From Geodermatophilus pulveris (GTDB taxonomy: Bacteria > Actinomycetota > Actinomycetes > Mycobacteriales > Geodermatophilaceae): 64,000 bases of DNA. The notes beneath the pieces were generated by a model that saw only the letters and a list, made by a program, of their open reading frames with translations, did not search any database and had not been told where the DNA came from. A program made the translations under genes and the position numbers. Where the stretch lies: NCBI RefSeq assembly GCF_900188375.1, contig NZ_FZOO01000010.1, positions 1 to 64,000 on the forward strand, given 5' to 3'. Shown here piece after piece: positions 44,390-55,998 of this stretch (position 1 is its first letter; each line of letters begins with the position of its first letter).

Positions 44390-45555
44390 CAGCGCAGCCC
44401 GAGCCCGCGGGCCACGATCCCGCGCAGGATCTCGTTGGTCCCGCCGCGCAGCGTGTAGCCCGGCGAGTGCAGCTGCGCCTCGGCCAGCGCCCGGCCCAGC
44501 GGGTCCGGCGAGTCCAGCGACACCGGCACCTCGACCACCTTGCGGACCTCCTCGGCCACGTCGGCCTCGAACGTCGTCCCCACGTCCTTGACCAGCGCGG
44601 CCGGGATGTCGGGCAGCTCGCCGCGGTCCAGCGCCGCGGCGATCCGCAGCGAGAGCTGGCGCAGCGCCAGCAGCCGCGCCGAGAGCCGGCCCAGGGTGGC
44701 CAGCTGCGCGGCGTCGCCGGAGTCGGCGGCGCGGCGGGCGAACTCGGCGAGCAGAGGGTAGGTGGACAGGAACCGCTCGGGGCCGGACCGTTCGAAGGCC
44801 AGCTCCGCGGTCACCTGGTGCCAGCCGGCGCCCTCCTCGCCCAGCAGCATGTCACCGGGGACGACGGCGTCGTCGAACACCACCTCGTTGAAGTGGTGGC
44901 CGCCGTCGAGGATGCGGATCGGGTTGATCGTGATGCCCGGCAGCGACAGGTCGACGAGCAGCTGGGTCAGCCCCTGGTGCTTGCCGCGCGGGCCCTCGCC
45001 GGGTGGGCCGGTGCGCACCAGCACGATCCCGTAGTGCGAGTGGTGCGCGTTCGACGTCCACACCTTGGCGCCGTTGACCACGAAGTCGCCGTCGCCGTTG
45101 CGGACCGCCCGGGTGCGGATGGAGGCGAGGTCGGAGCCGGAGTCGGGCTCGCTCATGCCGATGACGAAGTAGCACTCCCCTGCGGCGATCCGCGGCAGGA
45201 TCTCCTTGCGCTGGGCCTCGGTGCCGTAGCGCAGCAGGTTGGGGCCGGACTGCCGGTCGGCGATCCAGTGCGCGGCCACCGGGGCGCCGGCGGCGAGCAG
45301 CTCCTCGGTGACGGCGTAGCGCTCCATCGCCGTCCGCTCGTGGCCGCCGTACTCCTTGGGCCAGGTCATGCCCAGCCAGCCGCGCTCGCCCAGCTTGCGG
45401 GAGAACGCCGGGTCCACACCGGACAGCCAGGTGTCCACGTGCGTGGTGAACGTGCCCGCGGCCAGCTCGGCGGCGAGGAAGTCGCGCACCTGCGCGCGGA
45501 CCTCCTCGGCGGCCTCGGACGGCGGCGCGGGCGCCAGGGTCAGCGAGCTGCTCAT
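44389..45555 (-). CDS. Acyl-CoA dehydrogenase
   Basis: A 388-aa acyl-CoA dehydrogenase. TWPKEYGGHERTAMERYAVTEE, FVIGMSEPDSGSDLASIRTRA (FAD loop), DFVVNGAKVWTSNAHHSHYG and the C-terminal YTLRGGTNEILRGIVARGLG are all present. It introduces the 2,3-double bond into an acyl-CoA and passes electrons to ETF. It is encoded first in a two-gene unit with the shorter paralogue, as in actinobacterial FadE heterotetramers. Confidence 0.9.
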   Translation of the reverse strand: MSSSLTLAPAPPSEAAEEVRAQVRDFLAAELAAGTFTTHVDTWLSGVDPAFSRKLGERGWLGMTWPKEYGGHERTAMERYAVTEELLAAGAPVAAHWIADRQSGPNLLRYGTEAQRKEILPRIAAGECYFVIGMSEPDSGSDLASIRTRAVRNGDGDFVVNGAKVWTSNAHHSHYGIVLVRTGPPGEGPRGKHQGLTQLLVDLSLPGITINPIRILDGGHHFNEVVFDDAVVPGDMLLGEEGAGWHQVTAELAFERSGPERFLSTYPLLAEFARRAADSGDAAQLATLGRLSARLLALRQLSLRIAAALDRGELPDIPAALVKDVGTTFEADVAEEVRKVVEVPVSLDSPDPLGRALAEAQLHSPGYTLRGGTNEILRGIVARGLGLR

Positions 45556-45622
45556 GCGGTGCGACTCCCCACTCCGGTGTGGCTGTGCTCCTCTGGTTGT
45601 ACAGGCAGATCGCGACCGGCGG

Positions 45623-45988
45623 TCACGCCGGGGGCGGCGGGCCGGGCGGGCGCGGGCCGCCGTCGTCCCGGCCGTCGTCCCGGCCGTCCCCGTCGGGGCC
45701 GCGGGTGAGCTGGCGCAGCTCGGCGACGACGTCCCCGGCCACGGTCGCCAGGGAGGTCACCGCGCCGGACACCAGCCGGCGCACGCCGGGGGCGTCCAGG
45801 GCGAGCAGCGCGCCGAGCGCGGCGTCGGCCCCGGGCAGCGCCCACGGCGGCGGGCCGGCCACCGGCTGCCCCTCGGCCAGCTCCGGGGACCACCGCATGG
45901 CGTCGCCGGACATCGTCATGTCACCGGTGGCCCCGTCGATCGACTGCGTGACCGGGTTGGGGGCCCCGGGGTTGGCTGGACGCTCCAT
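45623..45988 (-). CDS. Hypothetical protein, 121 aa
   Basis: A small soluble protein, not recognised. Pro/Gly-rich start, a central helical region (ALPGADAALGALLALDAPGV, then VRRLVSGAVTSLATVAGDVV), and a low-complexity Asp/Arg/Pro tail with DDGRDDGG repeats. ATG at 45988 follows GCGGGAGGCGGCC. It lies 69 bases downstream of the PAS/PP2C phosphatase on the same strand and could be a small partner of that module, but nothing in the sequence proves it. Confidence 0.5.
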   Translation of the reverse strand: MERPANPGAPNPVTQSIDGATGDMTMSGDAMRWSPELAEGQPVAGPPPWALPGADAALGALLALDAPGVRRLVSGAVTSLATVAGDVVAELRQLTRGPDGDGRDDGRDDGGPRPPGPPPPA

Positions 45989-46057
45989 GGCCGCCTCCCG
46001 CGCCGCTCGTGCGGTACCGATGGTCGCGCGCCGGTGCACCGGGCGCCAGGGCCGGTG

Positions 46058-48331
46058 CTACGCGCAGCGGGTGATGGCCAGCAGCGCCACGTCGTCGGCG
46101 CGCAGCCCACTGGCCAGCTCGGCCACCACCCGGTCGCACAGCTCGTCGGGCCCGGTGCTGCCGACCCGCGCCGCGACGTCGAGCAGGGCGGCCAGGCCGA
46201 GGTCGATGTCGGCCTCCCGGCTCTCCACCAGCCCGTCGGTGTAGAGCAGCAGCGTCGCGCCCGGTGCCAGCACCCCGGTCCACTCCTGCGCCGGGTGGTC
46301 GGCCGGCGGAGCGCCGAGCATCCGGCTGGGCCGCACGTCGAGCAGCCGCGCCGTCCCGCCGTCGACCAGCAGCGGCGGCGGGTGCCCCGCGGAGGCGACC
46401 TGCAGCCGGCCGGTGGCCGGGTCGAGCACCGCGAACAGCGCGGTGGCCATCCGCTGCAGGCCCAGCAGCGACCAGGCCGACTGCAGCCGCTCGATGACCT
46501 CGCTGGGCGCCGGCCGGTCGCCCAGCAGCGCCCGGTAGACGCTGCGCAGCTGCCCCATGACCGCGGCGGCGGTGATGTCGTGCCCGACGACGTCGCCCAC
46601 GGCCAGCGCCACCTGCCCGCCGGGCAGCGGGACGACGTCGTAGAAGTCGCCGCCGACGTCGGCGCCGCGGCTGGCGGGCAGGTACCGGACGGCGGCCGCC
46701 AGCCCGGGCACCGGCGGCGGGGCCGGGGGCAGCAGGTTGGCCTGCAGGGTGTGCGACGTCCGGGTCTCCAGCTCCAGGCGCTGGGCCTTGTCCACCACCT
46801 GCGACACCTGCAGCGCCAGCTGCTCGGCGACCTCGACGTCGGCCGGGGTGAGCGGCCCGCGCCGCCGGTCGCTGCACAGCGTGATGACGCCGAGGCTGCG
46901 CCCGCCGGCCATCAGGGGCACGCAGACCATGGTGACCAGGTCCAGCGCGCGGGCGATCTCCAGGTGCCGCGGGTCGGTGGTGACCTCCGCCAGCCACCGG
47001 TCGGTGACCTCCCGGATCCACACCGTCCGGCCCAGCTCCATCGCCCGCACGCTGGGGTGCGGCGCCCCGCGGTGCGGCAGGTGCTGCAGCTCCAGCTCGG
47101 TGACCAGCTCGCGGCGCGCCGGGTCGCCGTGCCGGGCCGCGGGGCGGGTGAGCCCGCGCTCGGTGGCCAGGTCGATGACGCACAGGTCGGCCAGCCGCGG
47201 GACGGCCAGCTCGGCCAGCCGCTCGGCGGTCTCGACGACGTCGCCGGCCGCGGCCATGAGCCGCGCGGCGTCCAGCAGGAACGCCGAGCGCTCGGCCGAG
47301 CGGGCGGTCTCCTCGTACAGCCGCACCCGCTCCAGCGCCTGCCCCGCCTGGCGGCCCACCGTGGCCAGCAGCTCGGCATCGGCCTGCGCCAGCGTCCCCC
47401 GGTCGCCGGGCGGCGCCAGGTCGATCAGCCCGCTGTCCCCGGTCACCCCGAGCAGCAGCACCAGCGCGCCCAGGTGCCGGGAGTCGGCGTCCACCGGGAC
47501 CACGACCAGCGCCTCCTGGCCGGCGTCGGCCATGGCGGCGGCCAGCCCGGGCCACACCGCGCGCAGCCCCGCGCCCAGCGGCACCGTGTGCACCCCGCCG
47601 TCGCGCACCAGCTCGGCCCCGCCGAGCGCGGCGGCCTCCATCGCGGTCAGCAGGTCGGCGGGGATGCCGTCGGAGGCGGCCAGCCGCAGCGGCGGCAGCG
47701 ACAGCTCGGACCGCGTCGTCCCCCGCCGCTCCCGGCCCAGCCACAGCCCTGCGCCGCTGGCCCCCACGGCCTCCCGGCTGCGGCGCACGATCACCTGGGC
47801 GACGTCCCGCGCCGACGCACCCGCGGACACCTCCGAGACCACCTGCTGCAGCGTGCGCGCCCGGCGCTCGGACTCCGCGGCCGCCCGCTGCGCGGCCAGC
47901 AGCGCGCGCTCGTACCGGCGCCGGGCCGTGGCCTCGAAGACCGTCGCGCGCACCAGCAGCGGCGCCCCGCGGTCGTCGCGCACCTCGACGGCGTTGACCA
48001 GGCACGGCAGCAGCGACCCGTCGGCGCGGACGACGTCCAGGGCGACCTCGCGCACCATGCCCTGCATGCGCAGCAGGGGGGCCAGGTGGGTCTCGTAGAA
48101 CACCCGGCTGCCCACGCCGAGCAGGTCCTGGAAGCGCTGCCCGACCAGCTCGCCCACCGGGCGGGCGGTCCACTCGCAGAACGTGCGGTTGGCCTTGACG
48201 ACCTGGCCGTCGGGCAACGCGGAGAAGTACCCGCAGGGCGCGTTCTCGTACAGGTCGGCCGGGTCGTCCTCCAGCAGCCGCCGCAACCCCGCCGGGCCCT
48301 CCCGGGGGTCGGGTCGCCGCGCCGCGTCCAC
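46058..48331 (-). CDS. PAS-GAF-GAF-PP2C (SpoIIE-type) phosphatase, RsbP-like
   Basis: A 757-aa sensor phosphatase. Order: PAS (about 26-135, YENAPCGYFSALPDGQVVKA), a first GAF (about 165-310), a second GAF (about 335-490, with VTMVCVPLMAGGRSLGVITL), and a PP2C/SpoIIE domain (about 515-757) with metal-site motifs GADVGGDFYDVVPL, GDVVGHD and ADDVALLAI. No membrane helices. Such enzymes dephosphorylate anti-anti-sigma factors (RsbV/SpoIIAA type). GTG at 48331 begins 5 bases after the stop of the RsbQ-like gene, so the two form one unit as in Bacillus rsbQ-rsbP. Confidence 0.85.
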   Translation of the reverse strand: MDAARRPDPREGPAGLRRLLEDDPADLYENAPCGYFSALPDGQVVKANRTFCEWTARPVGELVGQRFQDLLGVGSRVFYETHLAPLLRMQGMVREVALDVVRADGSLLPCLVNAVEVRDDRGAPLLVRATVFEATARRRYERALLAAQRAAAESERRARTLQQVVSEVSAGASARDVAQVIVRRSREAVGASGAGLWLGRERRGTTRSELSLPPLRLAASDGIPADLLTAMEAAALGGAELVRDGGVHTVPLGAGLRAVWPGLAAAMADAGQEALVVVPVDADSRHLGALVLLLGVTGDSGLIDLAPPGDRGTLAQADAELLATVGRQAGQALERVRLYEETARSAERSAFLLDAARLMAAAGDVVETAERLAELAVPRLADLCVIDLATERGLTRPAARHGDPARRELVTELELQHLPHRGAPHPSVRAMELGRTVWIREVTDRWLAEVTTDPRHLEIARALDLVTMVCVPLMAGGRSLGVITLCSDRRRGPLTPADVEVAEQLALQVSQVVDKAQRLELETRTSHTLQANLLPPAPPPVPGLAAAVRYLPASRGADVGGDFYDVVPLPGGQVALAVGDVVGHDITAAAVMGQLRSVYRALLGDRPAPSEVIERLQSAWSLLGLQRMATALFAVLDPATGRLQVASAGHPPPLLVDGGTARLLDVRPSRMLGAPPADHPAQEWTGVLAPGATLLLYTDGLVESREADIDLGLAALLDVAARVGSTGPDELCDRVVAELASGLRADDVALLAITRCA

Positions 48332-48336
48332 CCCGG

Positions 48337-49131
48337 CTACCCGAGGAAGGCGCGGATCGCGGCGGTGGTCTCCGCCGGGGCCGACAGGTGCGGGCAGTGC
48401 CCGGTGGCGCGCAGCTGGGTGAGCACGCTGCCGCGCACCTGCTCGTGCACGTAGCGGCCCACCGCCTCGGGGGCGATCGCGTCGGCGCTGCACTGCAGGA
48501 CCAGGGTGGGCACCCGGACGCCGGGCAGGTCGGCGCGGTTGTCGGAGAGGAAGGTGACGCGGGCGAAGTGCCGGGCGATGTCCGGGTCGGTGCGGCAGAA
48601 GCTGTCGGCCAGTTCGGCGGTCAGCTCGGGACGGTCGGGGTTGCCCATGACCACCGGGGCCATCGCGGCCGACCAGCCCAGGTGGTTGGCGTCCAGGGAC
48701 TCCAGCAGCGCCGCGACGTCCTCCCGCGAGAAGCCGCCGGTGTACCCCTCGTCGTCCACGTAGCGGGGGTTGGGCCCGACCATGACCAGCGCGCCGAACA
48801 GCCCCGGGGCTCGGGCCGCGGCCAGGACGCCGATCATCGCGCTCACCGAGTGCCCGACGAGGACGACGTCGTCGAGGTCCAGCGCCCGGCAGATCTCGAT
48901 GACGTCGGCGGCGTACCCGTCCAGCGAGCCGTACTTGCCGGGGTCGTAGGCCGACAGGTCCGACCCGCCGGCGCCGACGTGGTCGAACCGGACGACGCGG
49001 TGGTCGCGCTCGAACTCGGGGGCGACGAGGCGCCACATCTCCTGGGCGCACCCGAACCCGTGGGCGAAGACCATCGGCCGCCCGTCGTCGGCCCCGCTCA
49101 CGCGGACCCGGTTCCGGGCGATCACGCTCAC
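48337..49131 (-). CDS. rsbQ: RsbQ-like alpha/beta hydrolase
   Basis: A 264-aa alpha/beta hydrolase closely resembling Bacillus RsbQ: RNRVRVSGADDGRPMVFAHG start, GFGCAQEMW, FDHVGAGGSDLSAYD, and the GHSVSAMIG nucleophile elbow (Ser 95), Asp 217 in QCSADAIAP, His 245 in GHCPH. RsbQ supplies or removes a small hydrophobic ligand needed by the PAS phosphatase RsbP, signalling energy stress. The phosphatase gene follows directly. The same fold includes plant KAI2/D14 receptors. GTG start at 49131. Confidence 0.85.
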   Translation of the reverse strand: MSVIARNRVRVSGADDGRPMVFAHGFGCAQEMWRLVAPEFERDHRVVRFDHVGAGGSDLSAYDPGKYGSLDGYAADVIEICRALDLDDVVLVGHSVSAMIGVLAAARAPGLFGALVMVGPNPRYVDDEGYTGGFSREDVAALLESLDANHLGWSAAMAPVVMGNPDRPELTAELADSFCRTDPDIARHFARVTFLSDNRADLPGVRVPTLVLQCSADAIAPEAVGRYVHEQVRGSVLTQLRATGHCPHLSAPAETTAAIRAFLG

Positions 49132-49201
49132 CGCCGCACGGTATCCGTCCGGGGTCCCTCCTGTCCCGGCCCGCGCCGCGCTCCGCCGCGGCGGCGGCGG
49201 C

Positions 49202-49369
49202 TCAGTAGCGGGACGTGCCGCAGTCGCTGCAGCGCTTGCGCGGCGGGTGGGTCACCCGCCGGCAGTTGGGGCAGGTCCAGGCGCCCAGGTCGGGGCGCGG
49301 GCGCAGGCGGGCACCGGGGCTGTGCCGCAGCCGGGGGTCGGTCTGCCGGTCAGTGGCGGTCGGGCTCAT
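49202..49369 (-). CDS. Small zinc-ribbon protein
   Basis: A 55-aa protein with one zinc ribbon at its C-terminal half (WTCPNCRRVTHPPRKRCSDC) preceded by an Arg/Pro-rich arm. ATG at 49369 follows GGAGGTGCCCC at ideal spacing. The CPxC...CxxC arrangement suits zinc binding, perhaps to nucleic acid or a protein partner. It lies upstream of the RsbQ-like gene on the same strand, separated by 70 bases. Confidence 0.7.
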   Translation of the reverse strand: MSPTATDRQTDPRLRHSPGARLRPRPDLGAWTCPNCRRVTHPPRKRCSDCGTSRY

Positions 49370-49519
49370 GGGGCACCTCCAGGGATCGCTCCCCGACGGT
49401 AGGCAGCCCACGTGTCGCCCAGATGACCACCGGGTTGCCACCGGCGCCGCGTGCCGGCCCACCCGTCCCACGCGCCCGCCGCGCGCCGATGGGCCCGGCG
49501 ACGGGCGAGGGCGTGGCCG

Positions 49520-50083
49520 TCAGTGGGGCGGGGGGTCGGTGACGGCGGTCGGCCCGGTGGGGGTGGTGACGGTCAGCGTGCCGTCGGGGCCCAGGGTGTG
49601 GGTCCAGCCGGGGGCCTGGTGCTTGCCGCGGTGGTCGGTGGTGCAGAAGCAGGCGAGGTCGGCCGCGGCGGTGGGCCCGTCGGGTCAGCGGCGGAGGTGG
49701 TCCAGCTCGCCGGCGGCGGGGATGCGGCGGCGGCAGCCGGGGAACCGGCAGCGCCGGTCGCGGGCGCGCACCCACCGGTCCAGCGCCGGGCCGGGCCGGT
49801 AGCCGCCGGCCGGGCGGGGGGGGGCCCAGGCCGGGGCGGCCGCTGTGCCCGGCGCGGCGCAGCCCGGGCAGGTCGGTGGGTGCGCGCAGCGCCCCGGTGA
49901 CCGCGTCGGTGACCGCGATCCGGGGCCGGTCGGCCAGCCCGCCCCGCCGGTGGCGGCGAGCAGCGCGGCCAGCTCCCCGCGCTGGGCGTCGGCGGCCGCG
50001 GCCAGCGCGGCGAGCGCGTCGTCGGCGGCGGTCACCCGCCCGGCCTGGCTCACGGCCCAGGTGGTCCCAGCGGCCTGCACCAC
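49520..50083 (-). pseudogene. DUF222/HNH endonuclease, frameshifted and interrupted
   Basis: Remains of a DUF222-HNH endonuclease. Pieces in order: [21 protein letters not shown] in one frame; [21 protein letters not shown] in a second; [38 protein letters not shown] back in the first; then a TGA stop, and [20 protein letters not shown] up to TPTGPTAVTDPPPH in the same frame. The TGA stands where relatives have Trp (RRWPDGPT), so it is a single-base nonsense change. The second shift lies in a run of nine G (49816-49824). The N-terminal DUF222 part is missing. Such genes are numerous and often broken in this group. Confidence 0.75.
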
Positions 50084-50338
50084 ACCCGACGGACCCGCGG
50101 TTCACCCCACCGCGGGCGCCACCACACCCGGGGCGGCGAGGACGGCGTCGGTCACGTGTCGATCGCATGTTCGGAGAGTTCACCACGCAAGGGCAGACGC
50201 CCAGGTCGGACGTTCATCGGCTGCCAGGGGCGGGCACGAGGCCCCGGCCCGGGAGCGCCTCGCGGCACCGGGGGGAATGCGGGGGCACCATGGGCGTTCG
50301 TCTGTGTCCGCAGACGGGTCCCGACAGAGAGACGCGCA

Positions 50339-52651
50339 GTGCCGACGACGCAGCACGAGGTCGTTCCCCACCCCGACCTGGAGACCGAGCAGCAGTACGT
50401 CAAGGACCTGTACGGCCGCCTGGACGCCGCCCGCGACCTGGCCGAGCACCGGCTGCGGCAGGCCATCGCCTGGCCCGCGGTCGACCCGCAGGCGCTGCAG
50501 GAGCGCGACGCCACCGTCCGCTTCCAGACCGAGCGGGTCACCGCCCTGGACGCCGCCGAGGCCGGCCTGTGCGTCGGCCGGATCGACCGCACCGGTGGCG
50601 GCCCGCTCTACATCGGCCGCATCGGGCTGGCCGCCGACGACGCCGGCGGCGACCCCGCGCTGGTCGACTGGCGGGCCCCGGCGGCGCGGCCGTTCTACAC
50701 CGCGACCCCGGTGCACCCACTGGGCGTCGAGCGCCGCCGGCACATCCGCACCCGTGGGCGCGCCGTCGTCCGGCTGGACGACGAGCTGCTCACCGGCGGG
50801 CTGGCCACCTCCGGCCTGACCGGCGAGGCGTCGCTCATGGCGGCGCTGGACACCGCCCGCACGGGCCGGATGACCGACATCGTCCGCACCATCCAGGCCG
50901 AGCAGGACGCCGTCATCCGCGCCGACGACCGCGGCGTCCTCGTGGTCCAGGGCGGCCCGGGCACCGGCAAGACCGCCGTCGCGCTGCACCGCGCGGCCTA
51001 CCTCCTCTACACCCACCGCGAGCGGCTGGCCCGCCGCGGCCTGCTCGTCGTCGGCCCCACGCCGACGTTCCTGCGCTACATCGCCGACGTGCTGCCCTCC
51101 CTCGGCGAGACCGGCGTGCTGCTCGCCGGGCTCGGCCAGCTGCGCCCCGGCCTGGACGCCCGCGGCACCGAGCCGCCCGCGAGCGCGGCGGTCAAGGGCC
51201 GGCTGGAGATGGTCGAGGTGCTCGAGCGCGCGGTCGCCGACCGGCAGGTGGTGCCCGGCGACCCGGTCGAGGTGACCGTCGACGGCTTCGCGCTGCGGCT
51301 GCGGCCGGTCGACGTCCGGCGCGCGCAGGCCGCGGCCCGCCGGGCCGAGCGGCTGCACAACCTGGCCCGGCCAGTGTTCGCCCGCCGCGTCGTCGACCTG
51401 CTCACCCGGCGCTACGCCGAGCGGATCGGCGCCGGCATCGACGGCGGGGCCGACCTGCTCGACCGCGAGGACACCGCCGCCCTGCGCCGCGAGGTCGCCG
51501 AGGAGCCCGCCGTCCGGTTGCTGGTCGACGACCTGTGGCCGGTGCTCACCCCCGAGCGGCTGCTGACCGACCTGTTCGCCGACCCCGCCCGCGTCGCGGC
51601 CGCCACCCCGGGGTGGGACGACGCGACCCGCGCGCTGCTGCACCGGCGCAAGGGGTCGCCGTGGACGCCGGCCGACGTCCCGCTGCTCGAGGAGGCCGAG
51701 GAGCTGCTCGGCTTCGACGACGGCGCGCAGCGGGCCCGCGAGGAGCGGGACCGCCGGCGGCGGCTGGCCGAGGCGCAGGAGACCCTCGACGTGCTGCACG
51801 GCTCGCGGTCGGTCGACCTGGACGACGACGCCCTGACCGCCCGGCACCTGGACGAGGAGGTGCTCAGCGCCGGCGACCTGATCAGCGCCGAGGAGCTGGC
51901 CGACCGGCAGCGGTCGGTCGACACCCGCAGCACCGCCGAGCGGGCGGCCGCCGACCGCACCTGGACCTTCGGGCACGTCGTGGTCGACGAGGCCCAGGAG
52001 CTCTCCCCGATGGCCTGGCGGCTGCTGGTGCGCCGCTGCCCGACCCGGTCGATGACCGCCGTCGGCGACCTCGCCCAGACCGGCTCGCCGGCCGGCGCCT
52101 CCGACTGGGCGGAGACCCTGCGCCCGCACGTCGGGGACGCCTGGCGGCTGGCCGAGCTCACCGTCAACTACCGGACGCCGGCCGAGGTGATGGCCGTCGC
52201 CGCCGACGTCCTCGCCGCCGGCGGCACCGGGGCCACCGCGCCGCGCTCGGTCCGGCCGGCCCCGGCCGCGCCGTGGGCGGAGGTGACCGGGGAGGAGCAG
52301 CTCGCCGCCCGCGCCGTGGAGGTCGTCGCCGGCTGGGCGGCCGAGGAGGGCACCACCGCCGTCGTCGCCCCGGCCGGTCGGGTCGCCGGCCTGGCCGCCG
52401 CGCTCGCCGCCCGGGTGGACGGGGTCTCCTCCGGCCCGGACGCCGACTCCTCCCGCGGGCCGGTGGTGCTCACCCCGGGCGAGGCCAAGGGCCTGGAGTT
52501 CGACCGGGTGCTCGTCGTCGACCCCCGGCGCGTGCTCGACGAGGGTGTGCGCGGGCACAACGACCTGTACGTCGCGCTCACCCGGCCCACCCAGCGACTC
52601 GGCGTCCTCTCCCCCGGGGAACTGCCCGCGGAGCTGGCCCGGTTGTCCTGA
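50339..52651 (+). CDS. helD: HelD-type RNA-polymerase-associated helicase
   Basis: A 770-aa UvrD-like ATPase of the HelD family. N-terminal coiled arm ([20 protein letters not shown]), a family-typical insertion [20 protein letters not shown] (here [10 protein letters not shown]), Walker [19 protein letters not shown] near residue 205, Walker [12 protein letters not shown], and the C-terminal [10 protein letters not shown] and [12 protein letters not shown] motifs. HelD releases stalled RNA polymerase; some actinobacterial forms (HelR) give rifampicin tolerance. GTG at 50339 follows AGAGAGACGC. I see no inverted repeat of the rifampicin-associated type upstream. Confidence 0.9.
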   Translation: MPTTQHEVVPHPDLETEQQYVKDLYGRLDAARDLAEHRLRQAIAWPAVDPQALQERDATVRFQTERVTALDAAEAGLCVGRIDRTGGGPLYIGRIGLAADDAGGDPALVDWRAPAARPFYTATPVHPLGVERRRHIRTRGRAVVRLDDELLTGGLATSGLTGEASLMAALDTARTGRMTDIVRTIQAEQDAVIRADDRGVLVVQGGPGTGKTAVALHRAAYLLYTHRERLARRGLLVVGPTPTFLRYIADVLPSLGETGVLLAGLGQLRPGLDARGTEPPASAAVKGRLEMVEVLERAVADRQVVPGDPVEVTVDGFALRLRPVDVRRAQAAARRAERLHNLARPVFARRVVDLLTRRYAERIGAGIDGGADLLDREDTAALRREVAEEPAVRLLVDDLWPVLTPERLLTDLFADPARVAAATPGWDDATRALLHRRKGSPWTPADVPLLEEAEELLGFDDGAQRAREERDRRRRLAEAQETLDVLHGSRSVDLDDDALTARHLDEEVLSAGDLISAEELADRQRSVDTRSTAERAAADRTWTFGHVVVDEAQELSPMAWRLLVRRCPTRSMTAVGDLAQTGSPAGASDWAETLRPHVGDAWRLAELTVNYRTPAEVMAVAADVLAAGGTGATAPRSVRPAPAAPWAEVTGEEQLAARAVEVVAGWAAEEGTTAVVAPAGRVAGLAAALAARVDGVSSGPDADSSRGPVVLTPGEAKGLEFDRVLVVDPRRVLDEGVRGHNDLYVALTRPTQRLGVLSPGELPAELARLS

Positions 52652-52719
52652 CCATTGCGCTGCGGCGCCCTTCCGGGGGTAGCAGCCGCCGGACACCCCT
52701 CCCAGAACGGACGACGTCC

Positions 52720-54705
<1,986 letters not shown>

Positions 54706-54738
54706 GCGGGCACCCGCCGGCTACCCGCCGGTGCCCGC
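54706..54738. terminator. Hairpin between APC permease and P450 genes
   Basis: GCGGGCACC (54706-54714) pairs with 54730-54738, a 9-bp stem around a 15-base GC-rich loop that contains the P450 stop codon. It directly follows the permease TGA and can serve both convergent transcripts. Confidence 0.55.
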
Positions 54739-55992
54739 CCCGCGCACCCGCAGCCGCACCCCGCTGGCCGGGCGGGCGGGGATACGCCGCAGCGAGATGG
54801 ACAGGTCCTGCTCGGGGAGGTCGGCCCGCAGCCGGGCCAGCCGCACGGCCAGCGCGGACAGCACGGCGATCGTGACCTGCTCGCCCGGGCAGCGGTGACC
54901 GGTGCTCGGGTCCCCGCCGCCCTGGGGCACCAGCTCGAAGGGGCCGATCTCCCGGTCGAGGAACCGCTCGGGCCGGAACGCGTACGGGTCGCCCCACAGG
55001 TCGGGGTCGTGGTCCTGGCCGTAGAGGTCCAGCAGCACCATCGTGCCCGCCGGCACCCGCTCGCCGTCCCACTCGACCGCGCGGGGCGCGCGCCCGCCGA
55101 TGAACGGTGCGAACGGGTAGAAGCGGCGGGTCTCGTGCGCCCAGGCCTCCGCGAAGGCGGCGTCGCCGGACGCCAGCCGCGGGCGGTGCTGCGGCCAGCG
55201 GGCCAGCGCGTGCCCGGAGAAGGCGACGAACCAGCAGACGGCGACGGTCGGGCGGAGCACGTTGAGCACCTCGACGGCGGCCGTGTGCGGGTCGAGCAGC
55301 TCGCCGCCGGCGTCCCGGTGCCGGGCGACGGTGTCCAGCACCGAGCCCGGCGGGGCGGCCACCGTGCCGTCGCGGACACCCTGCACCAGCCCGACCAGCT
55401 GCGCCTCGCGCCGGCCGCGCGCCCGGCGGGCGCGCCAGTGCCGCGGGCCGGCGGTCGCGAAGCCGTCCACCATGGCGGTCAGGTCCCGGGCCAGGGACGG
55501 CGCGTCGCCGTCGGCCACCGGGACGCCGGCCCACCCGCACACCGCCCGGGTGAGCACCTCGGCGGCCTCGTCGAACAGGACGACCTCGCCGCGCTGCACC
55601 CAGCCCGGCACCGCGGTGTCCCAGGCGGCGGTGACGCGGTCGACCAGCGCGGCGACCCGGTCGTCGTCCATCAGCAGGCCGACGAACAGCGCCTTGCGCG
55701 CCCGGTGCGCCGCCCCGTCCAGGGTGTGCACGGCGCCCTTGCCGAACAGCGTGCCCTGCACCGGCTCGGGGACGGCGTGCGCGCGGCGCACGTGGTCCTC
55801 GTCGTAGAGGAAGCGGGCGGCGGCGGGGCCCTCGATGCCGAGCACCGGCAGCCCGCCCAGCCGCGCGGCGACGGTGCGCCGGCCGCGCGCCCGGCGGGCG
55901 TCGGGCAGCCAGCCGTAGCCCTTGGCGATCAGCAGGAGGCTGTTCTCGAGTCGGCGCACGGGTCGCCCCTGCCCAGGCCCCCCGCCGCTCAC
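54721..55992 (-). CDS. CYP152-family P450 peroxygenase / fatty acid decarboxylase
   Basis: A 423-aa P450 of the peroxygenase type. The heme loop reads FELVPQGGGDPSTGHRCPG with Cys 368; the long GGGD insertion is specific to CYP152. The I-helix carries Arg 247-Pro 248 (NVLRPTVAVCW) that binds the fatty-acid carboxylate, replacing the acid-alcohol pair. In LFGKGAVHTLDG, His 89 aligns with His 85 of OleT, the terminal-alkene-forming decarboxylase, rather than with Gln 85 of P450BS-beta. It uses H2O2 without redox partners. ATG-type start at 55992, 6 bases from the SIR2 stop. Confidence 0.9.
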   Translation of the reverse strand: MSGGGPGQGRPVRRLENSLLLIAKGYGWLPDARRARGRRTVAARLGGLPVLGIEGPAAARFLYDEDHVRRAHAVPEPVQGTLFGKGAVHTLDGAAHRARKALFVGLLMDDDRVAALVDRVTAAWDTAVPGWVQRGEVVLFDEAAEVLTRAVCGWAGVPVADGDAPSLARDLTAMVDGFATAGPRHWRARRARGRREAQLVGLVQGVRDGTVAAPPGSVLDTVARHRDAGGELLDPHTAAVEVLNVLRPTVAVCWFVAFSGHALARWPQHRPRLASGDAAFAEAWAHETRRFYPFAPFIGGRAPRAVEWDGERVPAGTMVLLDLYGQDHDPDLWGDPYAFRPERFLDREIGPFELVPQGGGDPSTGHRCPGEQVTIAVLSALAVRLARLRADLPEQDLSISLRRIPARPASGVRLRVRGAGTGG

Positions 55993-55998
55993 ACCGCG

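Noticed and set aside
45356-48454. A 1032-codon open frame on the plus strand opposite the phosphatase
   Set aside because: The translation is Gln/Gly/Arg/Val repeats with no domain, while the minus strand carries clear PAS, GAF and PP2C motifs.
48337-49131. Epoxide hydrolase or proline iminopeptidase instead of RsbQ
   Set aside because: Whole-length agreement with RsbQ, including GFGC and FDHVGAGGSDL, plus adjacency to a PAS-PP2C gene is more specific than the general alpha/beta hydrolase fold.
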